64,000 nucleotides of DNA from Alistipes shahii WAL 8301 (GCF_025145845.1 NZ_CP102253.1:930001-994000), one strand, 5' to 3'. Counted from the stretch's first letter, positions 1 to 9,075 are shown. Translations and numbers: made by a program. The notes: generated by a model from the sequence alone, not told the origin.

Positions 1-1014
1 GATGAAGGCGAGCAGCTTGGGGATTTCAGCGAACACGTCTTCGGGAATGTAGCGGTTTCCCGTTCTCGGATAGGTTATAAGTTTCTTCTCGTAGAGTTTC
101 TGCGCTATTTCAAGCGTCTGTTCCGCCGTGAAGCCGTGCTTGGCGTTGGCTTCTTTCTGGAGCGTCGTCAGATCATACAGAAGCGGAGTTTCCTCCGTCT
201 TCTCCTTGCGTTCGGCTTTCGTTACCGTTGCGGAGCCTGCCGCCTTTACCTTATTATACAGCTCCATAGCCGGCTCTTTCTCTTTCCATTTCTCGGAAGA
301 TGAGAACTTCACGACCTCGCCACCGCAACCGTCCGTCGCGATATGGAGCTGCCAGAAGGCTTCGGGCGTGAAACGGCGGTTTTCCCAGTAGCGTTCACAC
401 ACCATCGCCAGCGTGGGTGTCTGCACCCGTCCGACTGAATACGTGCCGTGTCCGGCGGCGATGGAAAGTGCCTGCGTACCGTTGATGCCCACGAGCCAGT
501 CGGATTCGCTCCGCGCTTTGGCGGCGAGGTAGAGGTTGTCATACTTGCTGCCGTCTTCGAGGTTGCGCAACCCCTCACGGATAGCCTTGTCGGTGAGCGA
601 GCTGATCCACAGGCGCACGAAAGGAGTGGTGCTGCCCGTGTAGTGGTAGAGGTATCGGAAGATAAGTTCACCCTCGCGCCCGGCATCGGTCGCCACAATG
701 ATTTGGTCGCTGGTGTCGAACAGCCGTTTGATGACTTTTATCTGCGACACCACGCCGCTGTCGGGCTTGTAACCTTTCTCCGTCCTGACCTGACGGGGGA
801 CGAGCGTGAAGGTGTCGGGGATAATCGGGAGGTTGTCACGGACAAATCCGCGCACGCCGTAGCCGTCGGGCATGGCAAGCTGGACGAGGTGTCCGAATGC
901 CCATGTCACGGCATAGCCGCCTCCCTCGAAATATCCTTCCTCTCTCTTTGTCGCGCCCACGATGCGGGCGATTTCACGTGCCACGGAGGGCTTTTCTGCA
1001 ATGATTGTCTTCAT
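1..1014 (-). CDS. topB: DNA topoisomerase III, partial (3' end outside window)
   Basis: This is a type IA topoisomerase of the kind carried by Bacteroidota conjugative elements. The start is the ATG at 1014, and the first 338 codons are visible before the window ends. The N-terminus has the Toprim motif AEKPS, and a DAGREGE motif lies near residue 107. The active-site tyrosine lies in an ITYPRTG motif near residue 313. It sits 60 bp downstream of a DUF3945 gene on the same strand, the usual arrangement in CTnDOT-like elements, where TopB is thought to act in transfer or accessory DNA processing. Identity is firm; the role in this element is inferred. Confidence 0.95.
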   Translation of the reverse strand, partial: MKTIIAEKPSVAREIARIVGATKREEGYFEGGGYAVTWAFGHLVQLAMPDGYGVRGFVRDNLPIIPDTFTLVPRQVRTEKGYKPDSGVVSQIKVIKRLFDTSDQIIVATDAGREGELIFRYLYHYTGSTTPFVRLWISSLTDKAIREGLRNLEDGSKYDNLYLAAKARSESDWLVGINGTQALSIAAGHGTYSVGRVQTPTLAMVCERYWENRRFTPEAFWQLHIATDGCGGEVVKFSSSEKWKEKEPAMELYNKVKAAGSATVTKAERKEKTEETPLLYDLTTLQKEANAKHGFTAEQTLEIAQKLYEKKLITYPRTGNRYIPEDVFAEIPKLLAFI

Positions 1015-1074
1015 GTATTCTTCTTTTTTGTTGATACTTTGGGTTTTATTTTGGATTCAGTGGCGGACACGGGA

Positions 1075-2643
1075 TTACATTTTCATGCCTTTGTTGTTCT
1101 TATTCCGCAGCTTCTCCTGCTGCTGTTGCTGGCGGGTGTCCTTCGGGGCGGTCTGACCTTTCTGCAACGGCTCTTTCAGGTTCTTTGTCGCCTCGTTGGT
1201 CTTGCCCTCGTTGTTCACCGCCACCTGCGTGCGGCTCTCGTTGGACGGGGCAACCTGCTGGGCGTTGTCGGGGTTCGTGTCGTAGCGGTACGGGCGGCCC
1301 TTCTCCGGGTTGAACTTGATATACATCGTGGCATGGAAGCCCTGCTTGTCGGTCACGTTCTCCAGTTTCACGGCTTTGCCCGCCACATAGTCGGCTTTCT
1401 GCCGGTCGGAGAAGTTCACGTCGCTCCATTTGCTGATGGGGCGGATGCTGCCGTCCTCGTTCGTCCACGTGTTGCGGCGTTGCTCCTTCTTGGCTTGGGC
1501 GGCATTTTCCCCGCCTTGCACCTGACTTTTCGACGTGTCGCCTTTGGTTTCCTGTGTCTGTGCGGTACGGGGCGACCTGCCGGTTCCCGGCACGAACTCC
1601 ACACCGCGCTGCTCCACGTTCACTTGCAGGGTGGTGACGAACTTCCTGCCGTCGTTGCGCTCGATGAGCTTGTCGCGCACGGGCAGTCCGGCGCGGAGCA
1701 TGTCCCGCTCCTGCGCGGTGATCTCCGTCTTGCCGATGCGCTCCGGGATGCGCACCCTGTTTGCCGGGATGTCCGTAATCTCATTCGTCTTGCGGTCGAT
1801 GCTGACGTAGGAGGGGATGATCTCGCCCGTTTCCCTATCCACGATGTCCACGACCCTGCCGAGGTTACCCGTTTCGCGGAGGTTCTTCCGGTCATCGTCG
1901 GAGAATTTGTGTTCCTTGTATTCATCCAGTTTCTGCTCCTTGCAGATGAAGTGAGGCACGAGGCTGACATTCCCCTCGCCGTCCTTCTTGAAGGAAAGGC
2001 GGGCGTCCAGCTCGAATGATTCGCCGCCGAAGGTGGGCTTGACCTTCACCAAGTCGGACTTGCCGTAGTTGAGCATCTTCGTAAGGTCGCCGGACTTTTC
2101 AAGGTCGTCGCGTTTCACGCCCCATCTGTCCTCCAGTTCCTGCCAGTTGATTTTGTTCTCGTCGATGGGCTGGTAGCCCCGTTTGCCCTGTGTCTGTTGC
2201 GGGCTTTCCTGCTGTTCTTTCTGTTGTTCCATGTTTTCCTGTTTTTGAGGTTCTTGTTTCACTGTCTGTTGTGCCGCCTGTTCTTCCTGCACCTTCTTCT
2301 CATAACCGGAGGTGTCCACCTTGTGAGGGGCGAGCAGATCCTTGTTCACTTCGGGGTCTTTCAGCAGTTGCTTCATCACCTCCAAGAGATTTTCGGCTTG
2401 GTCTGCCGCGATGCGGTAGAAACCGAAGCGGCTGGGTTCCTTGCACTGCCGGAAGAAGTTCTTGAAGAAGTTGTCCAGCACGTCGCCGTGACGGTCGAAT
2501 TGCAGAAAACTCTGCGCGTTCTCCGCTTTCGCGGGGGTGCGCTTGGGTGTGCCGTCAGCGTTCAGCCCGGCTACCACGCTGATCTCGCCCGTCTTCTCGT
2601 CACGGACCACCAGCACGTCCTTTTCGTCTTTTTTCTTTGCCAT
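1075..2643 (-). CDS. DUF4099/DUF3945 domain protein of a conjugative element
   Basis: This 522-residue hydrophilic protein starts MAKKKDEKD. A region rich in Gln and Glu (about 115-155) is followed by a DUF4099-like segment (about 160-240) and DUF3945-like repeats (about 240-330). The C-terminal 150 residues are low-complexity and rich in Lys, Gln and Asn. Proteins of this make-up sit directly upstream of topB in many Bacteroides conjugative elements. Their biochemical function is not known. There is no signal peptide or membrane segment, so it is probably cytoplasmic. Confidence 0.85.
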   Translation of the reverse strand: MAKKKDEKDVLVVRDEKTGEISVVAGLNADGTPKRTPAKAENAQSFLQFDRHGDVLDNFFKNFFRQCKEPSRFGFYRIAADQAENLLEVMKQLLKDPEVNKDLLAPHKVDTSGYEKKVQEEQAAQQTVKQEPQKQENMEQQKEQQESPQQTQGKRGYQPIDENKINWQELEDRWGVKRDDLEKSGDLTKMLNYGKSDLVKVKPTFGGESFELDARLSFKKDGEGNVSLVPHFICKEQKLDEYKEHKFSDDDRKNLRETGNLGRVVDIVDRETGEIIPSYVSIDRKTNEITDIPANRVRIPERIGKTEITAQERDMLRAGLPVRDKLIERNDGRKFVTTLQVNVEQRGVEFVPGTGRSPRTAQTQETKGDTSKSQVQGGENAAQAKKEQRRNTWTNEDGSIRPISKWSDVNFSDRQKADYVAGKAVKLENVTDKQGFHATMYIKFNPEKGRPYRYDTNPDNAQQVAPSNESRTQVAVNNEGKTNEATKNLKEPLQKGQTAPKDTRQQQQQEKLRNKNNKGMKM

Positions 2644-2663
2644 CTGAAAAATGTTTTAATGGG

Positions 2664-3014
2664 TTATTTATGAAAGAAATTATGGATACGCGCCTTGTAG
2701 AAGGCTATATCTTCCTTTTTGAAGTCCTTGATATGGTTGGAAAGGAATGTCAGCACGTCCTCCTCGCTGTAATAGGTCTTCTTGCCCAGTGTCTTGTAGG
2801 GCAATGCGCCGACACTGCGGTAGCGTTGCAGGGTGCGCTTGCTTATCTGGAGCAACATGCACAAGTCCTGATTGTCGAAAAGACGGATGCTTTCCGTGAT
2901 AGCGGGCTGTTTTCCCTCAGCCTTCATCGCCAGCAGCAGTTCGTCCTGACGGTCGAGCCGTTCCATCAGCTTCTGCATCCAGCCCTCGAAGATGTTTCGT
3001 GTGAGCAGTTCCAT
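2664..3014 (-). CDS. small helix-turn-helix protein (excisionase/MerR-like)
   Basis: This 116-residue protein carries a winged-helix DNA-binding domain at about 45-95. It contains the pattern LCMLLQISKRTLQRYRS, followed by a wing with LGKKTYYSEEDV. The family is common beside integrases of Bacteroidota mobile elements, where members act as excisionases or local regulators. It lies 20 bp upstream of the DUF3945 gene and 3 bp downstream of another gene of the same type, so the three are probably co-transcribed. Which of these small proteins is the true excisionase cannot be told from sequence. Confidence 0.85.
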   Translation of the reverse strand: MELLTRNIFEGWMQKLMERLDRQDELLLAMKAEGKQPAITESIRLFDNQDLCMLLQISKRTLQRYRSVGALPYKTLGKKTYYSEEDVLTFLSNHIKDFKKEDIAFYKARIHNFFHK

Positions 3015-3017
3015 GAC

Positions 3018-3374
3018 TTATGTCCTCCTTCCATTTGGTTTGCCGCCCGTGCGCAGCGTGTGGTTGCGTTTCAATTCCTGCGGTGTCGCCGCGTCCTCGT
3101 TGACGGCACACGCTTCAAGCAGGCGGTCAATTTCAGACTGCCGGTAGCGGCATTTGCCGCGAAGCACGACATAGCCGATGCGTTGCTCGCTGCGCATACG
3201 CTGGAGGGTGCGGGTACTCACGTTAAGCAGGTGCGCCGCCTCGCGTGTGGTGAGCAACCTGTCGGGCGATGCCGCTTTCTTATCGCCGGAGACGGTACGG
3301 ACGTATGCCGCAATCTCCGCTATCTGTTCCGTCAATGACCGGAAGACGGAACTTTCCATCGTTATCACTTTCAT
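3018..3374 (-). CDS. small helix-turn-helix protein (excisionase-like)
   Basis: This 118-residue protein has a helix-turn-helix at about 38-85 (TTREAAHLLNVSTRTLQRM and a wing with GKCRYRQSEID). The ATG at 3374 is chosen because an AGGA ribosome-binding site lies just upstream; the longer open frame starts inside the divergent promoter region. It is the first gene of the leftward group running to topB. A divergent gene of the same family begins at 3577, leaving a 200-bp intergenic space that probably holds both promoters. Confidence 0.85.
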   Translation of the reverse strand: MKVITMESSVFRSLTEQIAEIAAYVRTVSGDKKAASPDRLLTTREAAHLLNVSTRTLQRMRSEQRIGYVVLRGKCRYRQSEIDRLLEACAVNEDAATPQELKRNHTLRTGGKPNGRRT

Positions 3375-3576
3375 ATTCAGTCCTTTCTTTTTGGTTCTGC
3401 GGCAAAATTCGGCAATAAACAAAAGGGGCTTTAACAACTCACTACGTGACTCACGTAAGATTTTTACGGAAGATGGCTCCGTAACCCGGTCAAACGGCGC
3501 AACAGGCAGCCTTTCAACGGGAAACGGCACGTGTCCGGGGCTGCATCGTTACCTTTGCGGGCAAACCGGTAATTGC

Positions 3577-3876
3577 ATGAATATGGAAATAGTATCTATT
3601 GAGAAAAAGACCTTTGAGATGATGGTGGCGGCATTCGGCGCACTTTCGGAAAAGGTCGCAGCCCTGAGGCGCAAAAGCGGCACGGGGCGCATGGAAAGAT
3701 GGCTCACGGGCGAGGAGGTCTGCGGGCAGTTGAGAATAAGCCCGCGCACGTTGCAGACGCTGCGCGACAGGCGGCTTATCGGCTACTCGCAGATAAACCG
3801 CAGGTTCTATTACAAGCCGGAGGAGGTGAAGCGGCTGATACCGCTTGTCGGCACGCTCTATCCGCGCGGCAGATGA
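3577..3876 (+). CDS. small helix-turn-helix protein
   Basis: This 99-residue protein starts MNMEIVSIEKK. Its helix-turn-helix is at about 42-90, with GEEVCGQLRISPRTLQTLRD followed by a wing (INRRFYYKPEEV). It is transcribed divergently from the gene ending at 3018 and shares its fold. It is followed after 31 bp by another gene of the same family. Both are typical accessory regulators of CTnDOT-like elements. The exact DNA target is unknown. Confidence 0.82.
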   Translation: MNMEIVSIEKKTFEMMVAAFGALSEKVAALRRKSGTGRMERWLTGEEVCGQLRISPRTLQTLRDRRLIGYSQINRRFYYKPEEVKRLIPLVGTLYPRGR

Positions 3877-3907
3877 TTTGATTTATTCACCCACTGAATC
3901 CGAAGTT

Positions 3908-4213
3908 ATGATGAACGAGAACAACGACGTTTTTACGATGGAAGACGAGCCGATAGCCTCTGTGGTGCAGGATATGCGCAAAGGCTCGAAATGGCTGTCC
4001 GCCTTTCTGGAAAGTTACCGTCCTCCGCTGGACGGGGAACGTTACCTGACGGACGGCGAGGTGGCGGAACTGCTCCGTGTAAGCCGGCGCACCTTGCAGG
4101 AATACCGCAACAACCGCGTGTTGCCCTTTATCCTTTTGGGAGGGAAGGTGCTTTACCCGGAAACGGGGCTGCGCGAGGTACTGGAAGCGAACTACCGCAA
4201 GCCGCTGGAGTGA
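3908..4213 (+). CDS. small helix-turn-helix protein
   Basis: This 101-residue protein starts at tandem ATG codons (3908 or 3911). It has an acidic N-terminus and a helix-turn-helix at about 48-95 (DGEVAELLRVSRRTLQEYRN, wing GGKVLYPETGL). It is the fourth protein of this fold within 1.6 kb. It ends 75 bp before the 3' end of the convergent RhuM-like gene. Confidence 0.82.
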   Translation: MMNENNDVFTMEDEPIASVVQDMRKGSKWLSAFLESYRPPLDGERYLTDGEVAELLRVSRRTLQEYRNNRVLPFILLGGKVLYPETGLREVLEANYRKPLE

Positions 4214-4288
4214 CGCCAACATGAAAAAGGAAATGGGCGACACCTTTTGTGGTGCTGCCCGTTTTCTTGTCTTATGGGGTATGTGCAA

Positions 4289-4651
4289 TCAGCAATACCC
4301 GGATTTTCCGTTCTGTATGAACATCACGTATGCCTGCCGTTTCTCTTTGGCGAGAGCCTTTCCCACCAGCCATGTGCGGAATAGGTGGGTGTTGTAGGTG
4401 TTCAGTCGGAAGGCGACCGGGATGATGATTTCAAGCGCGTACACATCCGCGTACAGCCCGTTTTCAAGCTGCATGTAGCGGCACACCTCGTAGTCGTTCA
4501 GCACGTCCGACTTGCGGACGGCTCTGATGGCGGCGTTCACTGCCGGGACGGTCGTATGGAACAGTCCGGCTATTTCGGTGGCGGTCATCCACAAGTCGTT
4601 ACCGGTTACGCTGACCGCCTTGTCCTCTATGATGATTATGTCACGTTTCAT
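4289..4651 (-). CDS. RhuM-like accessory protein
   Basis: This 120-residue protein has a DNA-binding-like N-terminus (WMTATEIAGLFHTTVPAVNAA). It is followed by a segment with YALEIIIPVAFRLNT, which resembles the N-terminal domain of the RhuM/virulence-protein family (pattern 'YxLDxIIxVGYRVNS'). It lies 12 bp downstream of the integrase stop codon on the same strand and may be co-transcribed with it. The family resemblance is by motif only. Its function is unknown; DNA binding is a reasonable guess. Confidence 0.7.
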   Translation of the reverse strand: MKRDIIIIEDKAVSVTGNDLWMTATEIAGLFHTTVPAVNAAIRAVRKSDVLNDYEVCRYMQLENGLYADVYALEIIIPVAFRLNTYNTHLFRTWLVGKALAKEKRQAYVMFIQNGKSGYC

Positions 4652-4663
4652 GGCTCTTCTTTT

Positions 4664-5899
4664 TTAGATGGTGCAACCTGCAAATTCCTCGACACTGTTC
4701 AACCTTGCGGCAAGGTTTTCCATGTCCTGATTGAGCTTCTCTTTGGTTATCTTCGCGTAAATCTGCGTCGTTTTTATGCTCTTGTGTCCGAGCATGGAAC
4801 TGACCGTTTCGATGGGTACGCCGTTGGAGAGGAAAACCGTCGTGGCTGCCGTATGGCGGGCGACATGCCACGTGATATGCTTGGTGATGCCGCAACGCTT
4901 GGCGACGGCACGGATACCGGCAAGGCACGTGTTATAATGCGGAACGGGAAATATCCTGCCATCACCGCACAGCCCCCGGTATTTGCCGATTATGCGGTTG
5001 GCGATGTCAAGCAGGCGGATGTTGGACACCACGCCCGTTTTCTGGCGGTTGATGTTTATCCACTCGTGTTCGTCGAAATAGGTGCGGATATTCTCTTCCG
5101 TAAGGTTGCGCATATCCGCGAACGACAGCCCCGTGAAGGCGCAGAACAGGTAGAGGTCGCGGTACAGCTCCTGTTTGGCGTTTTTCAGTTTCCCCTCCAT
5201 CAGCAGACGGATTTCATCTTTGGTCAGGAAACTGCGTGTCGTTTCCTCCTTCTTGATTTCATACTCGCGGAACGGGTCGCGTGTCAGCCACTCGTTGTTG
5301 ATGGCGATGAACACCATCGTCCGTAGCGGGCAGACGTACAGCCACACGGTATTGGTGCAGCAGTGCTTGTCCGTGCGCAGGAACATCTCGAAGTCGGAGA
5401 TGAAAGCCGGGGTAAGCTCTTTCAGGGCTATGTCCTTCACATGGTAGCGGATGGTGAGGAACTCTTGCAGGTGCTTGTAAACTATACGGTACTTTTCCAG
5501 TGTACCCTTGGCTTTCATGCCTGCTTCCACCTGTTTCTCATAGTCCTCGTTGTGCTGGCGGAACACCTGCATCAGCGTGTGGTAGCGGTGCTCCAGTCCG
5601 AGAAAGGCGTTCTTCACCTTCTCCGCCGTGACGAAGTTGTCACGCTCCATTATTTCCTGATAGTGCCTGTTGATGCGTACCCGCATCTTGTCAAGCATAC
5701 GGTTCGTTTCGAGTGCCGCCGTGCTTCTGCCCGTGACACGTCCACCTTTGGTGTCCCACAGCTTCGGATCGACAGTCAGTTTGCAGCTGAACTGCGTCTG
5801 GCTGCCGTCCACCGTGATGCGTCCCATGACGGGAACCGTCCCGTCCTTTTTCACTACCTGACGCTTGAGGTAGTAGATGACTGAAAATGTACTCTTCAT
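4664..5899 (-). CDS. CTnDOT-type tyrosine integrase
   Basis: This 411-residue site-specific recombinase probably integrates and excises the conjugative element. The start is the ATG at 5899 (MKSTFSVIYYLKRQ); the longer open frame adds an unlikely leader. The N-terminal arm-binding domain is followed by a core-binding domain (about 100-200) and a catalytic domain (about 215-395). The C-terminal box reads HVARHTAAT and the last box MLGHKSIKTTQIYAKI, with Tyr as nucleophile. The first catalytic Arg is absent: the motif is CAFTGLSFADM with Ser in its place, as known for IntDOT. The gene lies at the element's end, pointing inward. Confidence 0.93.
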   Translation of the reverse strand: MKSTFSVIYYLKRQVVKKDGTVPVMGRITVDGSQTQFSCKLTVDPKLWDTKGGRVTGRSTAALETNRMLDKMRVRINRHYQEIMERDNFVTAEKVKNAFLGLEHRYHTLMQVFRQHNEDYEKQVEAGMKAKGTLEKYRIVYKHLQEFLTIRYHVKDIALKELTPAFISDFEMFLRTDKHCCTNTVWLYVCPLRTMVFIAINNEWLTRDPFREYEIKKEETTRSFLTKDEIRLLMEGKLKNAKQELYRDLYLFCAFTGLSFADMRNLTEENIRTYFDEHEWININRQKTGVVSNIRLLDIANRIIGKYRGLCGDGRIFPVPHYNTCLAGIRAVAKRCGITKHITWHVARHTAATTVFLSNGVPIETVSSMLGHKSIKTTQIYAKITKEKLNQDMENLAARLNSVEEFAGCTI

Positions 5900-6253
5900 C
5901 GTCCTTAATTTTTTTGTTTCAAAATTAGTTGGTGAAGAGTCCGGTGTCGGTACGCAAAACGGGGAGGAACGACGCAATCTTTTTCCGTAACCGGATTTTT
6001 CGCGTGAGTTGTCGGTAACTCACTATTCCTTAGTGTCTTGTTTCGCCATCCGTACCCGTTTGTCGCATTTTAGGGCATGGTTACGAACAAGTAACGTTGC
6101 GGCGTCTGGATTTGGCTTCGGCAGGGATTGTAATGTCTTCACGAATTTTCGCCACTTCAACTAAAACCCTTGTAACTCAATTCTATCACTATATCTTTCC
6201 GCATTTCACTTTTTTGTAGTAACTTTGTAATTCCAAAAGATACGACATCCGCC
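5900..6253. other. Gene-free end of the conjugative element and chromosome junction
   Basis: No gene is supported in this 354-bp stretch between the integrase start and the first chromosomal gene. It presumably holds the integrase promoter, arm-type integrase sites and the attachment site. At 6219-6228 the sequence GTAACTTTGT matches 9 of 10 positions of the CTnDOT core GTANNTTTGC. The same bases contain the -7 box TAACTTTG (6220-6227) of the downstream glycosyltransferase gene. The exact boundary is inferred, not proven. Confidence 0.45.
6220..6227 (+). promoter_or_regulatory. -7 promoter box TAACTTTG for the dolichyl-phosphate-sugar synthase-like gene
   Basis: The box matches the Bacteroidota consensus TAnnTTTG and lies 26 bp before the ATG at 6254. 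No clear TTTG box is found 19-21 bp upstream. The overlap with a CTnDOT-like core site is described with the junction region. Confidence 0.55.
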
Positions 6254-6973
6254 ATGCGCAAACTGGTAATCATTCCGACCTATAACGAAAAAGAGAACAT
6301 TTCGGCGATGATCGACAAGGTCTTCTCGCTGCCCGAACCCTTCGAGATGCTCGTCATCGACGACGGTTCGCCCGACGGCACGGCCGCGATCGTCAAGGAG
6401 CGCCGGAAGGAGTTCCCGGAGAGGCTCCACCTCATGGAACGGGCCGGGAAACTGGGCCTGGGCACGGCCTACCTCGCGGGATTCCGCTGGGGACTGGAGA
6501 ACGGATTCGACTACATCTGCGAGATGGACTGCGACTTTTCGCACAACCCCGACGATCTGGTGCGCCTCTACCGCGCCGCCGCCGAGGGCAACGACGTGGT
6601 GGTCGGTTCGCGCTACGTGCAGGGCGTCAACGTGGTCAACTGGCCCATGTCGCGCCTTCTGATGTCCTACTTCGCCTCGATGTACGTGCGTATCGTCACG
6701 CGCATGCCGCTGCGCGACGCCACCGCCGGATTCGTCTGCTACTCGCGCCGGGCGCTGGAGACGATCGACCTCGACGCCGTCCGCATGAAGGGCTACGGGT
6801 TCCAGATCGAGATGAAATACTCGGCCTGGCGGCTGGGAATGCGGCTCAAGGAGGTGTCGATCATCTTCGTCGAACGCCGCGAGGGAACGTCGAAGATGTC
6901 GGGAGGAATCTTCGGAGAGGCGTTCTTCGGGGTGCTGAAACTCCCCTTCCGCCGTATCCGCAAACGCAAATGA
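6254..6973 (+). CDS. polyprenol monophosphomannose synthase-like glycosyltransferase (GT2)
   Basis: This 239-residue GT2 enzyme resembles dolichol-phosphate mannose synthase. It has the N-terminal VIIPTYNEKENI motif, the VIDDGSPDGT nucleotide-binding motif (about 34-43) and the EMDCDFSHNP metal-binding motif (about 89-98). There is no C-terminal membrane anchor, as in the soluble class III enzymes. It would load a sugar onto an undecaprenyl-type carrier at the cytoplasmic face. The convergent neighbours encode a GtrA-like protein and an ArnT-like transferase, so the three probably serve one sugar-transfer pathway. Donor sugar is not known. Confidence 0.92.
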   Translation: MRKLVIIPTYNEKENISAMIDKVFSLPEPFEMLVIDDGSPDGTAAIVKERRKEFPERLHLMERAGKLGLGTAYLAGFRWGLENGFDYICEMDCDFSHNPDDLVRLYRAAAEGNDVVVGSRYVQGVNVVNWPMSRLLMSYFASMYVRIVTRMPLRDATAGFVCYSRRALETIDLDAVRMKGYGFQIEMKYSAWRLGMRLKEVSIIFVERREGTSKMSGGIFGEAFFGVLKLPFRRIRKRK

Positions 6974-6997
6974 TGCGGGGCCGGAAAGACAGCCCGG

Positions 6998-7366
6998 TCA
7001 GAAGGTGAAGAAATAATTCATAAAGAAATTCCAGAACGTCACCACGCCGATGGCAAAGAGTTTCGCCAGGTAGAAATTCAGGCGGAAACGGCCGTGCAGG
7101 ACGTAGATGGTGGCGTTGTTGATCACCAGCCCGACAGCCGCGATGCCCAGGAACCGAAGGTACTGGCCCGTGATGTCGGGATTTTCGTTCTGGAACGTCC
7201 AGATGCGGTTGAGAATGTAGTTCGAAGTCGAGGCGCAGAGGAACCCCAGCGAATTGGCCACATATTTGTTCAGCTTCAGCCACTCCTTGCAGAGATAGGT
7301 GACGCCGAAATCGACGAAGACGCCCGAGCCGCCGACGACGCAGAATTTGAAAAACTGTTCTATCAT
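6998..7366 (-). CDS. GtrA family membrane protein
   Basis: This 122-residue protein has four predicted membrane segments (about 7-30, 35-55, 72-92, 97-120) and the family signature FCVVGGSGVFVDFGVTY at the N-terminus. NRIWTFQ and FWNFFMNYFF are also typical. GtrA proteins are proposed to flip or position polyprenol-linked sugars. The start codon overlaps the stop of the ArnT-like gene by 4 bp, indicating translational coupling with that gene. Confidence 0.9.
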   Translation of the reverse strand: MIEQFFKFCVVGGSGVFVDFGVTYLCKEWLKLNKYVANSLGFLCASTSNYILNRIWTFQNENPDITGQYLRFLGIAAVGLVINNATIYVLHGRFRLNFYLAKLFAIGVVTFWNFFMNYFFTF

Positions 7367-9075
7367 AAATTTCCGACCTCCGTCGGGACGGATTTTCCGT
7401 TAAACCAATTCGTATAACCCTCCCGGCGCAGCGCGAACCCCACGTCGAAAGTCTCGCCGGCCAGCTGCGGCAGAACGGTGAAGGTCACCCCGCGCGTCAG
7501 TTCGCTGTCGGCCGGAATCGTGAAGGTCTCGCCGGTGGGGAACTCGTCGACCCGGAAACGCCCGTGTTTCCACAGCATCACCAGCTGCGTGTCGTCCGCA
7601 CCCACGCGGATCGCATAGGGATAGGGATTCCTGATGCGCAGTTCGAGGCGCAGCGTCTCGCCCGCGGCCACCCGCCCGGGCAGGCCCGTAAAGGCGATGT
7701 CCACCAGCCGCACGGGGTGGAAAGCCGGATCGACGAACCAGGTGAAACTCCGGCCGTTGGCCATCGTGAGGGTCCGCACCTGCCGGGTGCTGTCCGAGAC
7801 GGTCCCGTCCGGACATTCGACGAGCACTTCACGGCCGATGAACCGCGAATCGTCGTCGCGGAACTGCCACTGATGCGTACGGTAACGGATATTGGGCTGG
7901 CAGTAGGCCTCGCCGCCCGTATAGAACGCATATTTGGCCGCAACGGCGTAACCGTAGCGGAAAACCACCGGACGGCCGTCGGCCTCGGCGGCGATGGCGG
8001 CGTAGCTCTCCGGATTGTTGAACACCTCGAAACGGATGCCCAGCGGGTTGAAGATCATCACCAGCCGCGCCAGGACGATCAGTCCGACGGTCACGCCCCC
8101 GGCCCGCATCACGTAACGGCGCGTGCGGGGATGCCGCCGCGCATAGGCGAACAACACGCAGACCAGTCCGAAGCAGGAGACGATCACCCACTGGGGCTGG
8201 ACGTAACCGCGCAGCGACGAGAGCATGAAGAAGACGATGAAGGCCACGGGCAGGAGCTTCAGCGCCCGCCCGACGGGGGTCTGCGGCTTCACCTTCCGCC
8301 ATGCCTGCACGTAGAGCGGCACGAAGAAGGGGTTGAAGACCACCAGCATGTTGGCCAGGAATTCGACGACGTAGCCGGGTCTGAAGACCGAGTTGCGGCC
8401 CGAAAGATGGTAGGCGAACGACGCCCAGTCGTGCTCGTACTGCCACACGAGGTGCGGAACGAGCAGCAGCAACGCCACCGCGCCGCTTGAATACAGGGCA
8501 GGGCGCAGCAGCTGCCGCGGGTTGGCGGCCAGCGCGAAAAGAACCACCAGCGCGCCGTGGTATTTGCTGTAAGCCATCAGCGCCATGGCAATACCCATCC
8601 ACAACCACGCCCGGCGGCGGTTTTCGGAAAACCATTTGAAAGTCAGCAGAAACAACGCCGTGGTGAACATCAGCGGCCCATCGGGCACGGCGATGAAGCC
8701 GTAGAGCTGGAGCATCAGCGTCGCGGCCGACACCACGACGAACAGCGCGGCGTCGCGGCGACCGGCATCCGCCGGGCGGATCAGACGCCACAGAATCCAG
8801 AGGTAGAGGGGTTGCAGCACGGTGAAGAAAAACCGCACGCCCAGCTCCCCGCCGAAGAGACGCTCTCCGGCCCAGACCAGCAGCGCCGTCACGGGCGGAT
8901 GGTCGAAATACCCCCATGCGAGCCGTTCGGCGAACATATGGTAGTAGGCCTCGTCGTTGGCAAGCTCCGTAAAGCCGGCCTGCACGAGGTTTGCAATCCA
9001 CCACACCCCGAGCCACAGAAGGACCAGCCTGTCGGCCCCCAGCGAGGCGTATGACTTTTTGAAAGATGCTTCCAT
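7363..9075 (-). CDS. ArnT/PMT-like membrane glycosyltransferase (GT83-type)
   Basis: This 570-residue inner-membrane enzyme has about ten hydrophobic segments in its first 350 residues. The early loop has NDEAYYHMFAERLAWGYFDHPP; the acidic pair and the FDHPP motif are typical of PMT/ArnT enzymes that transfer a sugar from a polyprenol phosphate. The C-terminal 200 residues form a soluble, probably periplasmic, beta-rich domain. The ATG at 9075 is preferred to an upstream TTG because the promoter box TACCTTTG lies only 9 bp upstream of it. The gene is coupled to the GtrA-like gene. The acceptor is unknown. Confidence 0.9.
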   Translation of the reverse strand: MEASFKKSYASLGADRLVLLWLGVWWIANLVQAGFTELANDEAYYHMFAERLAWGYFDHPPVTALLVWAGERLFGGELGVRFFFTVLQPLYLWILWRLIRPADAGRRDAALFVVVSAATLMLQLYGFIAVPDGPLMFTTALFLLTFKWFSENRRRAWLWMGIAMALMAYSKYHGALVVLFALAANPRQLLRPALYSSGAVALLLLVPHLVWQYEHDWASFAYHLSGRNSVFRPGYVVEFLANMLVVFNPFFVPLYVQAWRKVKPQTPVGRALKLLPVAFIVFFMLSSLRGYVQPQWVIVSCFGLVCVLFAYARRHPRTRRYVMRAGGVTVGLIVLARLVMIFNPLGIRFEVFNNPESYAAIAAEADGRPVVFRYGYAVAAKYAFYTGGEAYCQPNIRYRTHQWQFRDDDSRFIGREVLVECPDGTVSDSTRQVRTLTMANGRSFTWFVDPAFHPVRLVDIAFTGLPGRVAAGETLRLELRIRNPYPYAIRVGADDTQLVMLWKHGRFRVDEFPTGETFTIPADSELTRGVTFTVLPQLAGETFDVGFALRREGYTNWFNGKSVPTEVGNL

